Shown: in pieces, positions 1 to 12,442 of the stretch
Position numbering within the stretch: position 1 is the first letter of the stretch
Layout of the letters: the number at the start of each line of letters is the position of its first letter
Source: Avena insularis
Lineage: Eukaryota > Streptophyta > Magnoliopsida > Poales > Poaceae
Length of the DNA stretch: 64,000 bases
Direction of reading: 5' to 3'
NCBI GenBank assembly: GCA_023614405.1
Contig: CM042697.1
Span: forward strand, 190,463,189 to 190,527,188
Translations under genes and position numbers: made by a program
Notes under the pieces: generated by a model
What the model saw: the letters and a program-made list of their open reading frames with translations, nothing else
Told to the model about the DNA's origin: nothing
The model's database searches: none

Positions 1-833
1 AGATGGGACCGCTGGCTCGCAGGCCCACTTGACAGAGAACGGTGGGGGGCTGCCCACGTGGCGCGGCGAGGGAGTGCGGGTTGAGGGTGCTTAACTAGGG
101 GGGCCTATCTGCAAAACTTCCGCGGAGACAGACAGGTGGGACCGATTGGAGCGCGGGTTACTGGACGCAAAAAGGCAGGGGTGTAAGCAGAAAACGACCG
201 TGGCTGTACTGTGCTTCTTCCTCGCGCGTCACGAGACCGATCGGTGCTCTTACGCCTTGTATGACGATGGGGATCGAACCAGGACCTGCGGGCGCTGGGG
301 TGGAACCGTGCGGTGGGTTGGGCTAGGTGGTAGAGAGGTGGTCCGCGCCTAGCTAAGGTTTCTGCACGCTGAGGGGAAAGCAGACGAGCCACGCCAGCGC
401 CAGAGGGTGCTCGACAGGCGCCGTCGCGCAGCCAGGACAGCGGTGAAAGCGAGGTGTCCAGGAGGAGGTGGGCTCACCGCGAGTGTCGGGCGTTGGATCG
501 GGTCGGCGGAGCGATCGGTGGCAACGCAGACGGACGGCGATCTAGGGTTTCGCGGCGGGCGCGTCGGTGTTCTTCGGCTCCGGTGCTCCTCCTCTGCGGC
601 AGCGTCTGAGGCGATGCATTGGGCGACCGTGAGCTTCCCGACACACCGGAGCGCCACGCCACCGGCTGGTAGAGGAGATCGGTGGAGGCCGAAGGTTGGC
701 CGAGGTGTGAGCGATGGTGGAGAGGAGAGGGGAGAGGCGCCTTCGGGGTAGATCTGGGGAAGCAGGGGAGGCGAGAGAGGGGGTGGATAAGGCAGAGAGG
801 AAGCGAGGATGCCGTGGGGAGGTGGTAGACGAT

Positions 834-854
834 AAAGGTGGCTCGGCCACCTTT
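834..854. repeat. Perfect short inverted repeat in LARD LTR (copy 1)
   Basis: Nine-base arms (AAAGGTGGC / GCCACCTTT) flank a 3-base TCG loop. The same hairpin lies in a block conserved base for base between the two LTR copies, at 8492-8512. Confidence 0.8.
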
Positions 855-1206
855 TGTCCTCCTCCTCACGTGCTTTCTGGGAGGCTGAGGCGAGGCGGGG
901 TAGGGAGGGAGCCCGGTGGGGTAGGCAGGCCGAGGTCGGGGTGGTTCGCTGGGGCCCCTAGGCGAAGAGAGAGCACGAGAGGGAGATGTGAGGTAGCCGG
1001 GTAGGGTAGATCTAGGCTCGGGTTTGAGCTAGGTGGGAGCTTGGGTTGGGGTGGTTGGGGGTGGGTGTGGGACCTGGTGGGGCCTGCTTGGCTGGTAGAT
1101 GGGAGGGCCGAAAGAGTGGGGGAGTTGGTAGCTTAGGGTTTAGGTCATGGTGGGGTTTAGGAGAGAGGGGGGGTTATGGTGATGATGATGGAGTAGGTTA
1201 GATGAC

Positions 1207-1228
1207 TAGGGTTAGGGTTTAGGGTTAG
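1207..1228 (+). repeat. Short telomere-like TTTAGGG/TTAGGG stretch in LARD LTR
   Basis: Three consecutive (T)TTAGGG-like units occur within the LTR, repeated at 8866-8887 in the other LTR. They are too short and too embedded to be a telomere relic. Confidence 0.6.
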
Positions 1229-2168
1229 AGTTAGATGAGGGCAAGGTAGATTAGGGTTTACTATGGACAAGGTCAAGCCAAGATCAACCAAGATCAAACC
1301 AAAATAAAACAAGCAAAGAGGGGGAGGTGGTTTAAGCATGATCAAATAAGATCAAGCCAAAAGAAAAGATAGAGGTAGAGATGATCCACTCCAAGAACAA
1401 ATAAAATCCAAATGACAAGCAAAAGGTGGTGCTTGCATGGCCCATGCAAATTATTTAATGCCATGATAATTCTTGTGAAAACAATATTCTTTCATGGCAT
1501 TATTATCTAACCCAAAGTTGGAGTAAGGCCCAAGCAAAGGAATTTAGAAAGAATTCCAAGTGGAGTATATGGAGATGATCACATTGGATTATATTTGGGA
1601 CTTGCTAGTGTGTATATGCCACTAGGTATTTAATAAGCCCACAAAATATCCCAACATGATGATAACCCCAAAAACACACATATGGAAGCTAGGAAAAAGG
1701 TTCCACCCACAAGGCATGCAAAGGTGGCCATGTGGCTCTCATGTATCAATAATGTGAAAACAACATGACACTAAGATGAGAGCATGTGGTAAAAGAATTG
1801 GATCCATCCCAACCCACATGAGCTAGAGATAAACTCAAATAAAGCCAAGCTCATATTTAGTTGGATGGTGGAATTATAAGGTGGTGACAGAGAAAAGGTG
1901 GTGGAGTTAATAAGAGATATGCCCCCAACTCAACTTGGGCATTACACAATATATCAAGAACCAAATACAATATCAAGAGGCAAATACAATTAATAATGCA
2001 TATGAGATAAGAACCAAATGGAAAAGGGTTTGATATGATGCTCAAATGCAAGGAGGCATGATGACATGAGCATGATACAATGATAATGCAACAATTATAT
2101 ATAGGAAGGTAGCATCTATATAGACTAGGCTAGTAGCATTGCAATTGTTAGACAATTGGGATGCTACA

Positions 2169-2182
2169 ACTCTCCCCCACTA
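2169..2182 (-). other. LARD polypurine tract
   Basis: On the minus strand this reads AGTGGGGGAGAGT immediately before the LTR terminus TGTAGCATCCC. That is the expected position of the plus-strand primer and fixes the element's orientation as minus. Confidence 0.85.
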
Positions 2183-5170
2183 AACAAGAATCTACTTGAG
2201 ATTCCTAGGAAAAAGAAAACAACACAAGGATAGGCGGGTGTCCGAACGAAGGTGACCCTCACGTTCCCAAGGTGATGAAGAACTGAATGGTGCGACCACT
2301 ACACCTTGCGAAACTTGCTAGACTTGTTGCGAGTCTTGCGTTTTGCTAGAGAAACAACGGTTAGAAGAGTTGAAGGATTGTCGTGAGACAAGAAGGATAG
2401 GATGGACATAGCTCCGGTATTCTCAAGAAACATGATAAGAGAAAAAGGACCACTTGAGAAAGAAAGGACAGGATGATGTAGCATGGATAAAGAAAGGCAC
2501 ACCGATAAGATTAAAGATTTACCGATACTAGAGAGGATGAATCTTTGTCTACGGAAGAAAAGAGCTAGATTGGAGAGGTTTTGAAGCACTATGACAATAG
2601 CATCGTATTCTCTCTCGGATTTTAGAAATGAATTTTGGAAACACTATTGCCTTCAAACAATAGAGTCCCTTGATATTAACAGAAAGATTTGGTTAGACAT
2701 CGTCGGATTAGATTCTTCTTGCGCCGGTAAGACCCAAAGGATCACGCAATTGAGGTGCGGATATGACTTCTAGAGACGGATGTGAGGCTAGATCATGGTG
2801 GAAACCGAAGCAAGGATATGGAGGATCTGGAGTTTATTGTAGAGATACTTATTGCTTTCTTTAGCCTTGAGGCTAACGCAATAGATTGTGGCTGAGGGCA
2901 TGAACCATAATTGGCTTTACCACGAAAAAAAGAATTGATGAAACAAAAAGAGAGATAGATTCCTTTCATCTTGTTTGGGGATGTAGAGCACCGGTAAAAA
3001 GACGAGGATAGAAAGGAGTTTGCGTTTGTTTCCACCAGATAACAGAAGATTTTGCTCCGTGTAGGAAAAGATGAGATCACTGCAGATATTATTGATTACT
3101 TTCTTCGAGAGAGCACTCCGGAAAAACAAGGACGGAAGTAAAAGTATCGAGGGATAAAGGCCACTTCTAACTTCCGTGGGATGAGCGAAATCACATGAAT
3201 TCCCCAATTCATTGTACAATAGCGAATGATAAGAGTAGTGGTATGGTAGCTACTCCATCCCGCACTCAAAGCATTACTCCGCACATGAATAAGGAAAAAC
3301 CATGCAACCCAACTACCAAAATAGACTGAAGGTATTGACAAGAGCTCATGGATCTCCGTTAGAAAATGAGGTTAGATGCAAACGATTCCCGGATCCAAGA
3401 TAGATAAGGGTGATGATGTTGTCGTCATACCTGATGTAACAAGCCACCGGAAAGATATGAAGGAAGATCATGGAGACAACTGCAAGATTCCACAGACAAA
3501 GAAAAAGATAGCACCACTTGAACAGAAGGATTACGAAAGATCTGAAAAGTCTTCATGGCCTCCGGTGGATTGAGCATAGACGATAGAACAAGAGAGTTTC
3601 AAGAGATCACTTGACGAGACTGAGGTGAAAGAACTCCATGTTCTCCTTGAAATGATTGAGAGAGATTTAGCAGTCTTGAGGAAACTTCGGCGGTACGACG
3701 ATGATAACTTGCCAACAGGGAACAACTCCGGATTGGTTGAAGATGGAGGATGGGATTAACAATGGACTTGCTAATTCCAGAATTGAAGCGATCTATTTAG
3801 CAGAAGGACGTGGCCGAGATAGGTGACTTGAAAGAGTCAGAGTTCTCACTTTGAGACTTTGCACACAGGCAGTGTTCTCAAAGCTTGAGAGAAAAGACAT
3901 AGATGATCTTCCATGTCCTTCCATTGATATAGAATAGGCAAGCATATTATCAACATATACCACCAAGGATTAACAAGATATTCCCAGAATATCAAGTTCA
4001 AAAGGCGAGAGAAACGAACAAATGCTCGAAACACTTTTGGAGCTCAACGTTCTTAGAAAGATCAATATTAAGAGCACGGGTTCATGTTGAAGAAGATGCA
4101 CTGGAAGAATAGATTATCTGGTTCTTCGGAAGAAAAGAGATGTCACCTGGTTCACGTTGTCGATTGGGTCACCGGTTACAAAGATAAAGAGATCTTGGTT
4201 ACGAACCGATGATATAGCTTTGCTTATGGTATGAGCTATCAGAGACGAAAAGATGTGCAGATATGGAGCTGAAAAAGATGTGCAGCATGATGAACAGATG
4301 ATAGACCGCCGTAGTGCCTTGAGAAACTCCGGATTTCCAAGGATGCTTGAATAAGCATAGATAGGATCACGGTGTACCCAAAATCACAGGAGTTGACCGT
4401 ATCCTCCAGATGGTGACGGTTTATAGCATTTTCCATATTCCAATCGTCACTATCATGAGTGGAATATAGCTATGCCGAGAACCAAATTACAATCACCAGC
4501 ATCGGATCGACACATGTTATGTAATTAGCCCAAGAGAAAAGGAGATGAAAAGAAACTCCAAGATTAAGCGCCGGTGACAAAAGAACGAGTTAGCATGGAC
4601 ATGCTGATAAAAGGAGATAGATAATGTTTCACACACGACTGAAAAGGAGTGTGGAAACACAGATGTATCAAAGAAAAATTTTCCGCATTTTTCGGCATTA
4701 CAATACCAATAGATGCGCAAAATCACCTCTCAGATAAAGATTAGCAACTGATGCTTGCACAGAACATGGAGTTGCTAGAAGGAAGAACACCCTTAAGAAG
4801 ATGGCACCGGTTAACAAGGAGTCGGATAGATCGCGCCGGTTTTCAAAAGCCTGTCAGTATGGAATGTACCAACAGTTGATAGCCAAAGGCAGATAAAGAT
4901 AACATGTTGGATGCAACAGATAGACAAGGAATTACACACACACACACTTCTATGGTACTACGGAAACCCAGAACACGTGAATCCTAGTTTGAATTTTAAG
5001 AAGAGGATTGAAAACGTTACACTTCCTTACCAGAAAAGGGTGGTGGGTGGGTAAGAAGAAAAGTGGAAGCAGTCCTACTCTCGCGTTTTGTTTTTCCCTA
5101 GTATACATAACTACCAAAAATATTTGCTAGACAGACAACGACCATTTGGCTGAGACCCTGAAGGTCGGGA
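2183..5170 (-). other. LARD internal domain, non-coding
   Basis: About 3 kb between PPT and PBS. No ORF above about 100 codons occurs on either strand and no protease, reverse transcriptase, integrase or zinc-knuckle motif can be read. A short (CA)n run lies near 4930. In LARDs the interior is thought to carry packaging and dimerisation signals for trans-mobilisation. I see no specific element that I can assign. Confidence 0.6.
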
Positions 5171-5184
5171 TGGCTCTGATACCA
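5171..5184 (-). other. LARD primer-binding site (tRNA-iMet type)
   Basis: On the minus strand this reads TGGTATCAGAGCCA, two bases inside the LTR end. It is the standard plant initiator-methionine tRNA complement. Confidence 0.9.
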
Positions 5185-5186
5185 AT

Positions 5187-8100
5187 TGTAACTACCTCGG
5201 TGAATTACACTCCTAGTACAAGCACGGATGATCGAAATGGTTGAAATAATGCAATTGGGGCCAAAATGCCACTCACAGGTAGACCTTTCGGCCGTCCCAA
5301 CCATTTCAAACATCGGGACAAGAGCAGGCGTAATCGGCGGTGAAGGGATCAACTACATACACAAATGAGTATGTATGCAAGCCACCATACAAGAGTACAT
5401 CGAGCCATTCCATCTAAAAGAAAGGAAATATAGCAGCATATACGGCAAGATCCAAATATCCTAGATAAATATAATAGTGTAGGATATCTCCTCATACATC
5501 AATCAACAGTATCAAGCGAGCGGAAGACAAAATCCGAGTACGGATAAGAAGCAAATCGGCATAAGATGCCCCATAAATAAGCACATCCATACAGATCTCA
5601 CGGATCCCGTTCCGGAATCTCTACACCGAATGATCGTTGCCCACATCGTCGTCTCTTCCACCCAGTATCCATCTTGCGAGGGTACTGTTCATCTGAACCA
5701 ATAATTTATCGTGTGAGACCTAGGGTACTCAGCAAGTCTTTATGCCTCTAAAGGGGACACAACCAGGGTGACGCAATTGCAGCAAAAGATAAACCCTAAC
5801 AATTCTATAGATGCTCGCTAACCATCCGCCTAACCGAGATGAAGCGGATGTCCGTGAATTAATAACAACAGTTATAACAGTTAATACGGTAATATCCACA
5901 GATCCATCCTCCTCCTCGCTTACCGACGAGGAAGCGGACGAACAACCCCCCATCAGTTGGCAGTTTTATTATCTATTCCGTGAGTAATTGCACTATTTAC
6001 TAGTCAGGTACCTAGTCTAGTCAAATTAAAAGCGGTACTTTAGTTATTCTTGTCTATGATCGAGAAACTGTGCTCCAAGTCGTCCATAACCGTGGACACG
6101 GCTTTCAGAAAGTTTTACCCTGTAGGGGTGCACAAATAGCAACACACACTCGATATGCCTCGGAAAAACCAAATCAAAACCCAACGAGGCGATCCACGAC
6201 AAAGCGATCACGAGATTCAGAAATATTTCAGGGGCCACCCCATTGAGCTACCATAGCGAAGTTAGCTAACTCCGAGACAGACTCATGGTTTGCGTCAATG
6301 GCTGTGAACGACTGGGAACCCGAAAATGTGACTGGGCTTGTCGACACCGCGAAAACACTCCGCTTTCCTAAGCGATGCGATTATGCGTTACCTCGCACAA
6401 TTGAAATAAAGCAGTAAAGCATGGCATAAGTACAGGATAGTAAATAAAACCTCAAACTAGTTTGTGGCCCCAAGAAATAAGAATGAATCAAGCTCTGGCT
6501 CAGGGGGGTCCATAAGGCCTCCCGGATGTGGATAGCGCGAATAATCTTGGAACAGGAATCAAGTACTCGGGGTCTTACGGGACACAAGTGAGCCTAAAAA
6601 ACCAAATAGCGAATATGGCTCACCGATGCCACTTTCATTAGTTATCCCATTACTACTCAGGTTAAGTTGTATAGGCACCTCGTTATCCATCAGACACTCA
6701 CATACCCTACACATGCTGTTCTCGACTGCATGGCTCAAACAACTCCTGTAGTAATGGCTCATGGGATGGAGGAACAAGCTTCGGTGGGGTTTAAAAGTAA
6801 AGGCTATGCAATACTTGGGACTCAATTTAATGCAAGCGCGACTCAATGATGCAAGAATAAGATAGAGGCAGTCGGTACTATATGTATGCAAGCATGTGGT
6901 AGTGCTTGCCTGGCAGCTCAGTTGAAGCAAGGGATGGATCTGGGTAGTGCTCCTGGTTCTCTTGATATATTCCACCTTTCGTCTATTCGAAGAAGAACCA
7001 AACAAACAAGACCAACATAAATAAAGTGCGCAAGCATATGAATAAAATGCATCAAGCAAACAATCGTGCCATGATGAATGATGCACAATTTGCATGGCAT
7101 TAAGGTAGCATGGCAGGGGTGAGGTGTGGAAACAATAACAAAGCATTTTATTGAGTTTTGGGCCCATTTTATTTCCATTTTAGTTGCTGTATACTTTATA
7201 TTTATATGATGCATGCTTCAAATCAAACCAAGGAATGCATAAACAGAAAGGTCTCGTCGAGCTAATAATTTTAGACATATCATTTGTTAAATTTGGATTT
7301 ATAAATCAAAAGTTATTAATTATTTAAGAAAAAGGGGCATTTATTGTAATTTAAATAAACTTGGAAATTTAAGTGTTCAAAATATATTTTGGATTGCATA
7401 TTTGAATTCCTCACATTTTTCTGATTTTAAAACATATCTTATTTGTATTATTTGGATTAATATTTGAAAATTTATTTGAAAACAGAATTATATTTGAATT
7501 TGAAATAATTTGAAAAAGGATTTGAAATTAAAACGAAAGCAGACTAACTTTTCTCACACGAGCAAAACTAGCAGACGGTGACATGTGGGCCTCCTGACTG
7601 GGCGACAACGTGGCGAAAAGGTTTTCCTCACCATGGCGATTACCCCGTGTGTGTGACAGATGGGACCCGGCTCATGAGCCACTTGATGAAGAACGGTGAA
7701 GGCTGCCACGTGGCCTTGTAGTCGGAGTTGAGGTGCTTAACTAGGGGCCTATCTGCAAAACTTCCGCGGAGCAGACAGGTGGGACCGATTGGAGCCTTGA
7801 GTTCTTGGGCGCAAAAAGCGAGGTGTAAGCGAGCGACCGTGGGCTGTCTTGTGCTTCTTCCTCGCGTCGAGACCGATCGGTGATCGCCTTGTGGCAGACG
7901 CGAGATCGAACCGAGGACCTGCGGGCGTGCACCGGGTGGCGAACCCGGCGGTGGGTTGGGCTAGGTGGCGAGAGGTGGTGCAGGGCCTAGCTAAGGTTTC
8001 TGCGACAGCTGCGGGCAGCAGACGCGACACGCCGGCGCACGAGGGTGCTCGGACGGCAAGCGCGCGTCGCGGCCAGGACACGACGGTGGCGAGGTGTCCA

Positions 8101-9828
8101 GGAGGGAGGTGGGCTCACCACGAGTGTGTCGGAGGCGTTGGATCGGGTCGGCGGGCAGACGATCGGTGACGACGCAGACGGACGGCGATCTAGGGTTTCG
8201 CGGCGGGCGCGTCGGTGTTCTTCGGCTCCGGTGCTCCTCCTCTGTGACGGCGCGTACAGGACGATGCAGTGGACGACCGTGAGCTTCCCCGACACCCAGG
8301 AGCGCGCCACCGGCTGGTAGAGGAGATCGGTGGAGGCCGAAGGTTGGCCGGCGAGGTGTAGACGGCGGTGGAGAGGAGAGGGGGAGAGGGCAGGGCGCCT
8401 TCGGGGTAGATCTGGGGAAGCAGGGGAGGCGAGAGAGGGGGTGGATAAGGCAGAGAGGAAGCGAGGATGCCGTGGGGAGGTGGTAGACGATAAAGGTGGC
8501 TCGGCCACCTTTTGTCCTCCTCCTCACGTGCTTTCAGGGAGGCAGGCAGGCGGTGGCGTGGGGAGCTGCCGGGTGGGGTAGGGGCCGTGGTCGTGGTGGT
8601 TCGGGCTGGGGCCCCTAGGCAGAGAGAGAGAGCACGAGAGGGAGAGGTGAGGGTAGCCTCGGGTAGGGTAGATCTAGGCTCGGGTTTGAGCTAGGTGGGG
8701 AGCTAGGGTTGGGGTGGTTCGGGCTGGGTGAGGGACCAGGTGGGGCCTGCATGGCGGAGTAGAAGGAGGGCCGAGAGGGGGAGATGGTAGCTTAGGGTTT
8801 AGGTCATGGTGGGGTTTAGGAGAGAGGGGGGGTTATGGTGATGATGATGGAGTAGGTTAGATGACTAGGGTTAGGGTTTAGGGTTAGAGTTAGATGAGGG
8901 CAAGGTAGATTAGGGTTTATTATGGACAAGGTCAAGCCAAGATCAACCAAGATCAAACCAAAAGAAAACAAGCAAAGAGGGGGAGGTGGTTTAAGCATGA
9001 TCAAATAAGATCAAGCCAAAAGTAAAGATAGAGGTAGAGATGATCCACTCCAAGAACAAATAAAATCAAATGACAAGCAAAGGTGGTGCTTGCATGGCCC
9101 ATGCAAATTATTTAATGCCATGATAATTCTTGTGAAAACAATATTCTTTCATGGCATTATTATTATGCAACCCAAAGTTGGAGTAAGGCCCAAGCAAAGG
9201 AATTTAGAAAGAATTCCAAGTGGAGTATATGGAGATGATCACATTGGATTATATTTGGGACTTGCTAGTGTGTATATGCCACTAGGTATTTAATAAGCCC
9301 ACAAAATATCCCAACATGATGATAACCCCAAAAACACACATATGGAAGCTAGGAAAAAGGTTCCACCCACAAGGCATGCAAAGGTGGCCATGTGGCTCTC
9401 ATGTATCAATAATGTGAAAACAACATGACACTAAGATGAGAGCATGTGGTAAAAGAATTGGATCCATCCCAACCCACATGAGCTAGAGATAAACTCAAAT
9501 AAAGCCAAGCTCATATTTAGTTGGATGGTGGAGTTATAAGGTGGTGACAGAGAAAAGGTGGTGGAGTTAATAAGAGATATGCCCCCAACTCAACTTGGGC
9601 ATTACACAATATATCAAGAACCAAATACAATATCAAGAGGCAAATACAATTAATAATGCATATGAGATAAGAACCAAATGGAAAAGGGTTTGATATGATG
9701 CTCAAATGCAAGGAGGCATGATGACATGAGCATGATACAATGATGATGCAACAATTATATATAGGAAGGTAGCATCTATATAGACTAGGCTAGTAGCATT
9801 GCAATTGTTAGACAATTGGGATGCTACA
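5187..9828 (-). repeat. LARD 5' LTR, complete (4642 bp)
   Basis: In plus orientation it starts TGTAACTACC and ends ATGCTACA, giving TG...CA termini. It has an AT-rich half (5187-7560) and a GC-rich segment (about 7560-8760). It contains no supported gene. Long ORFs between 7987 and 8527 in several frames are by-products of GC richness. Confidence 0.88.
8492..8512. repeat. Perfect short inverted repeat in LARD LTR (copy 2)
   Basis: Identical to the hairpin at 834-854, with nine-base arms and a TCG loop. Confidence 0.8.
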
Positions 9829-10581
9829 CTCACTTAACCAGCCCATGCGCGCGCTGTGTGTAGTGGGCCGGCCCAGTTAAACCTCCTGCGCGACCCATTG
9901 ATTCAAACTTTGGTTTATTCAATTAATTTCAAACTCAGTTCTGTACCTAGATTCAAAAATCAACCCAGCTCAATTCACTAAACCAAAATGCATGAAACCA
10001 ATTTTGTTAGAAAGATACTAGAGTGCTTAATCCAAGCCCGTTGGATTCAAACCATTTAGATTTGTAGATCATCCATGGTAAAAATAACAAGGCAGAATCT
10101 TTTCTGCATTCAAACAATTTTCAAAATTCAACCATGAAAGCTTTTGAGTTGATTACAACTCTCAAAAATCACATTTAACCATACCTTTCAGAATATATAA
10201 AAATATAGAGGTTTACATACAGAAATAATGATCAAGTAATAAAAGAATGCCTCATAGGCCATTATAGTCATTTTATTTAATTAAAATAAAAGGGTTAAAC
10301 CTTATTAAATTGTGACACCACTTTAAATCACATTCCCATGTACTGAAATATGTGGTGATGACATGTGTCAACATGATCCCATGTTTGAATTGGAGAATAT
10401 TAAATCTTAATTAGTTTTTCAATGAGTAGAAATTACTTTTCTAAAATAAAATAAATAAGACAAGTGCTTTAATCTTTGTGATAATAGTGATGATGCTAGA
10501 TCATCTATTGTGAACCTTTGTGTGATAAATATAAATAGTTAAGTATTGTTTGGTGATTGTGTACCTCATATTTATTTATAG

Positions 10582-10668
10582 ACGCTAGTACCGACCAAGG
10601 ATACGAGGAGGAAGGAAGATACTACGAGGAAGAAGCCGAGGAGAACTTCAACCACTGCTCTGCACAAG
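10582..10668 (+). other. Predicted LTR mini-exon 1 (Tekay-A)
   Basis: It follows a TTTATAG acceptor and is followed by the GC-type donor AAG|GCAAGC. Read in the phase shared with two other LTR families it encodes an acidic Tyr/Glu-rich peptide ending Gln-Gly. It is 87 nt, which is 60 + 27, so it keeps the frame of the 60-nt exons in Tekay-B and the solo LTR. No ATG starts the frame. Function unknown; the exon is an inference. Confidence 0.4.
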
Positions 10669-10684
10669 GCAAGCTATTAACTGA

Positions 10685-10837
10685 GCAAGCTAAACCTTGC
10701 AAGCTTATACTTGCAATTATGCAAGCTAACACTTGCAACTTAGCAAGCTACTACTTGCATTGTTACATATGCAAGCTTATACTTGCAATCTTGCAAGCCT
10801 TACTACATAAGTTGACCTAGCAAGCTTACACCTTGAT
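10685..10837 (+). repeat. Minisatellite of GCAAGCTTATACTTGCAA-like units
   Basis: About seven copies of an 18-base core are spaced 14-28 bases apart (starts near 10685, 10699, 10721, 10743, 10771, 10793 and 10820). The core is itself an inverted repeat (TTGCAAGC/GCTTGCAA), so the array can fold. It lies just downstream of the predicted GC donor at 10669. Confidence 0.75.
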
Positions 10838-11917
10838 GATACCCAATCCTAGTTTTAGTTGCAAAGCTTAATACTTTATGTCTTTATCAAAGCCTTCTCT
10901 TAGAGTTTACCTAGTACTTGTAGATAATAGAAGGATATTGGAAGGTAGCATAAAGAGCATAAAACTTGGCCTAAGTTAGATAATATTGATGTCACCCTAA
11001 GGCATGAGACTGAACTTACATAAGATACACTTGTTTACCACCCCTCATTAGTATTTACCACCACTTGTAGATGCTAGTGCTAAGCATAAAACTTGATCAA
11101 CTTTAGATGGGAATACTTGGTGAAAATGGTTATGAAAACCTTAGAATGATGAGTCATTCTACTGAAATGTTTTGACATGTGTTCTCAAACACTAGATGAT
11201 TTTGATGATGAAAATGTTAAGGCATGAGCCTTAGCCCTTTATAAAACTGATGGTTGTCTGGAGGCGATACCATTCCAATTTTACCGTACAACCACAATAC
11301 CCAAAATTTGGGTAGGGATTGACTGGAAATTTATATACCTTAGTATGGGTTCCCATGCGGCCAAGGTTTGAGCTGAGGCTATCTTGTGAAGATTGTCCAC
11401 CTGTGCAGTACCCAAGATGACAGTTGATCATGGTTGGGAGGCAAAACTCACAGGAGAGGTTCCTATACTAGGACGTTTAATTGAAAGGTTAGGATTGATT
11501 ATCCGCATACTGAGTATGGTGAATTCAGGATTGTACTTTACAGATGTATCGAATGTTGTGGTGAAAGTGTACAATCTCTGGAGAGTGTCAAACTATTCGA
11601 ATAGCCGCGGTTATGGACAATTGGAGTGGCCATACTGTTCCATCGTCAGATGTCTCAAAAATGACTTATGAAATGATTTATGACTTTGACTTGACCACAA
11701 CAGAGTTGTGACATGAAATTCAAGTTCCCCCTTAGGTGTTATAAAACTTTCAACTTCATTTCTTTGCTTCTGGACTTAGTTAAGGTAAACCTGGCATTTT
11801 GCAAAACAACCCTAGATCTTAGTACTTCCTATTCCAAAACCACTTCACTTGTTAGTATTAGTTTGCGAGTACTTAAAGAGTACTCATGTCTTTGTACCTG
11901 GCTATTCCCATGGCTAG

Positions 11918-11955
11918 ACTATGAAGATGGACCGCAGGAACGTTACGACAACTAG
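11918..11955 (+). other. Predicted LTR mini-exon 2 (Tekay-A)
   Basis: A pyrimidine-rich tract and acceptor (GGCTAG) precede it. Joined in phase to mini-exon 1 it gives an acidic end, Q-D-Y-E-D...R-Y-D-N-stop, resembling the Q-G-Y-S-D/N-x-acidic-stop ends in the other two families. This is the weakest of the three cases. Confidence 0.3.
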
Positions 11956-12218
11956 GATCATCTCCCATTGTCAGCATCGCCTGTGACCATGAAGATGGAT
12001 CTTCGCCCATGCTATCGTTATTATTACGTTATTCCACTGCTTGAATTGTATTAAGACTGGATCATGAGATACTTATTTGTGTAAGATCTTATGTATGGTT
12101 TGTAATGGATGATGTACTGTGATATCCAATCTGTTATGTCTCGCAAAAATGGTAATCCTGGGATTGCGATGTATGGCATAACAGGCATCTGGGATTAAAA
12201 ATCCTGGTGTTGACAAGT

Positions 12219-12231
12219 TGGTATCTGAGCC
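12219..12231 (+). other. Tekay-A primer-binding site
   Basis: TGGTATCTGAGCC, three bases after the LTR end. It is one base off the usual initiator-Met tRNA complement TGGTATCAGAGCC. Confidence 0.8.
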
Positions 12232-12442
12232 ATCCTGACCATAGGAGACCCTAGTTTAGAATGGACGTTTGAATCAAAAACTTAGTTTAATAACCAAGGA
12301 AGTGACTATTTATGAAAACTTATTCTTATTCTTATCACTTAGAATCTTTCATGAAAATTCATGTTCCTCAAAAATTCTTGCAAACTTACATAAAATTTGA
12401 CACACTTGATCACTCTACTAACTTACTAATCCTATATTCTTG

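Larger units (their letters stand above)
1..2168 (-). repeat. LARD 3' LTR, partial (its U3-side half)
   Basis: This matches 7659-9828 along its full length. Positions 1100-2168 differ from the other copy by only about ten changes. Positions 1-1100 contain identical blocks (for example 745-880) separated by indel-rich GC-rich blocks. It ends at 2168 next to the polypurine tract. The GC-rich part gives long spurious ORFs on both strands. Confidence 0.9.
1..9828 (-). mobile_element. LARD-like non-autonomous LTR retrotransposon (left end outside window)
   Basis: Two copies of one long LTR flank a non-coding interior. Read on the minus strand, the LTR starts TGTAGCATCCC (at 9828 and at 2168) and ends GTAGTTACA at 5187. 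The primer-binding site and polypurine tract lie exactly where they should. The complete LTR is 4642 bp and the interior about 3.0 kb. No gag or pol motif is visible on either strand of the interior. Large LTRs with a non-coding interior define LARDs; the barley/wheat family Sukkula (about 4.5 kb LTRs, about 3.5 kb interior) has this geometry, so a Sukkula-like family is the best guess, not proven. If the missing part of the left LTR is full length, the element is about 12.3 kb. The right flank begins CTCAC at 9829, but the matching TSD is off-window. Confidence 0.85.
9829..12215 (+). repeat. Tekay-A 5' LTR, 3' part
   Basis: This LTR remnant ends ...GTGTTGACA at 12215, three bases before a PBS. 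Its left part is displaced by the LARD insertion. No protein gene is supported apart from the predicted mini-exons listed separately. It is AT-rich with a GC-rich patch at 9840-9890. Confidence 0.7.

Noticed and set aside
474..869. Long GC-rich ORFs on both strands at 105-1004 and 7741-8581
   Set aside because: They overlap in several frames, have low-complexity Arg/Ser/Pro composition, and the two LTR copies differ by frame-breaking indels here. GC-rich LTR sequence explains them.
1207..1228. Interstitial telomere
   Set aside because: Only about three units, present identically in both LTR copies of a retrotransposon.
4929..4950. CA microsatellite as a feature
   Set aside because: Only about seven units; noted in the LARD interior entry.
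5171..5184. tRNA gene fragments (TGGTATCAGAGC-like)
   Set aside because: Short 3'-tRNA complements placed next to LTR ends; they are primer-binding sites.
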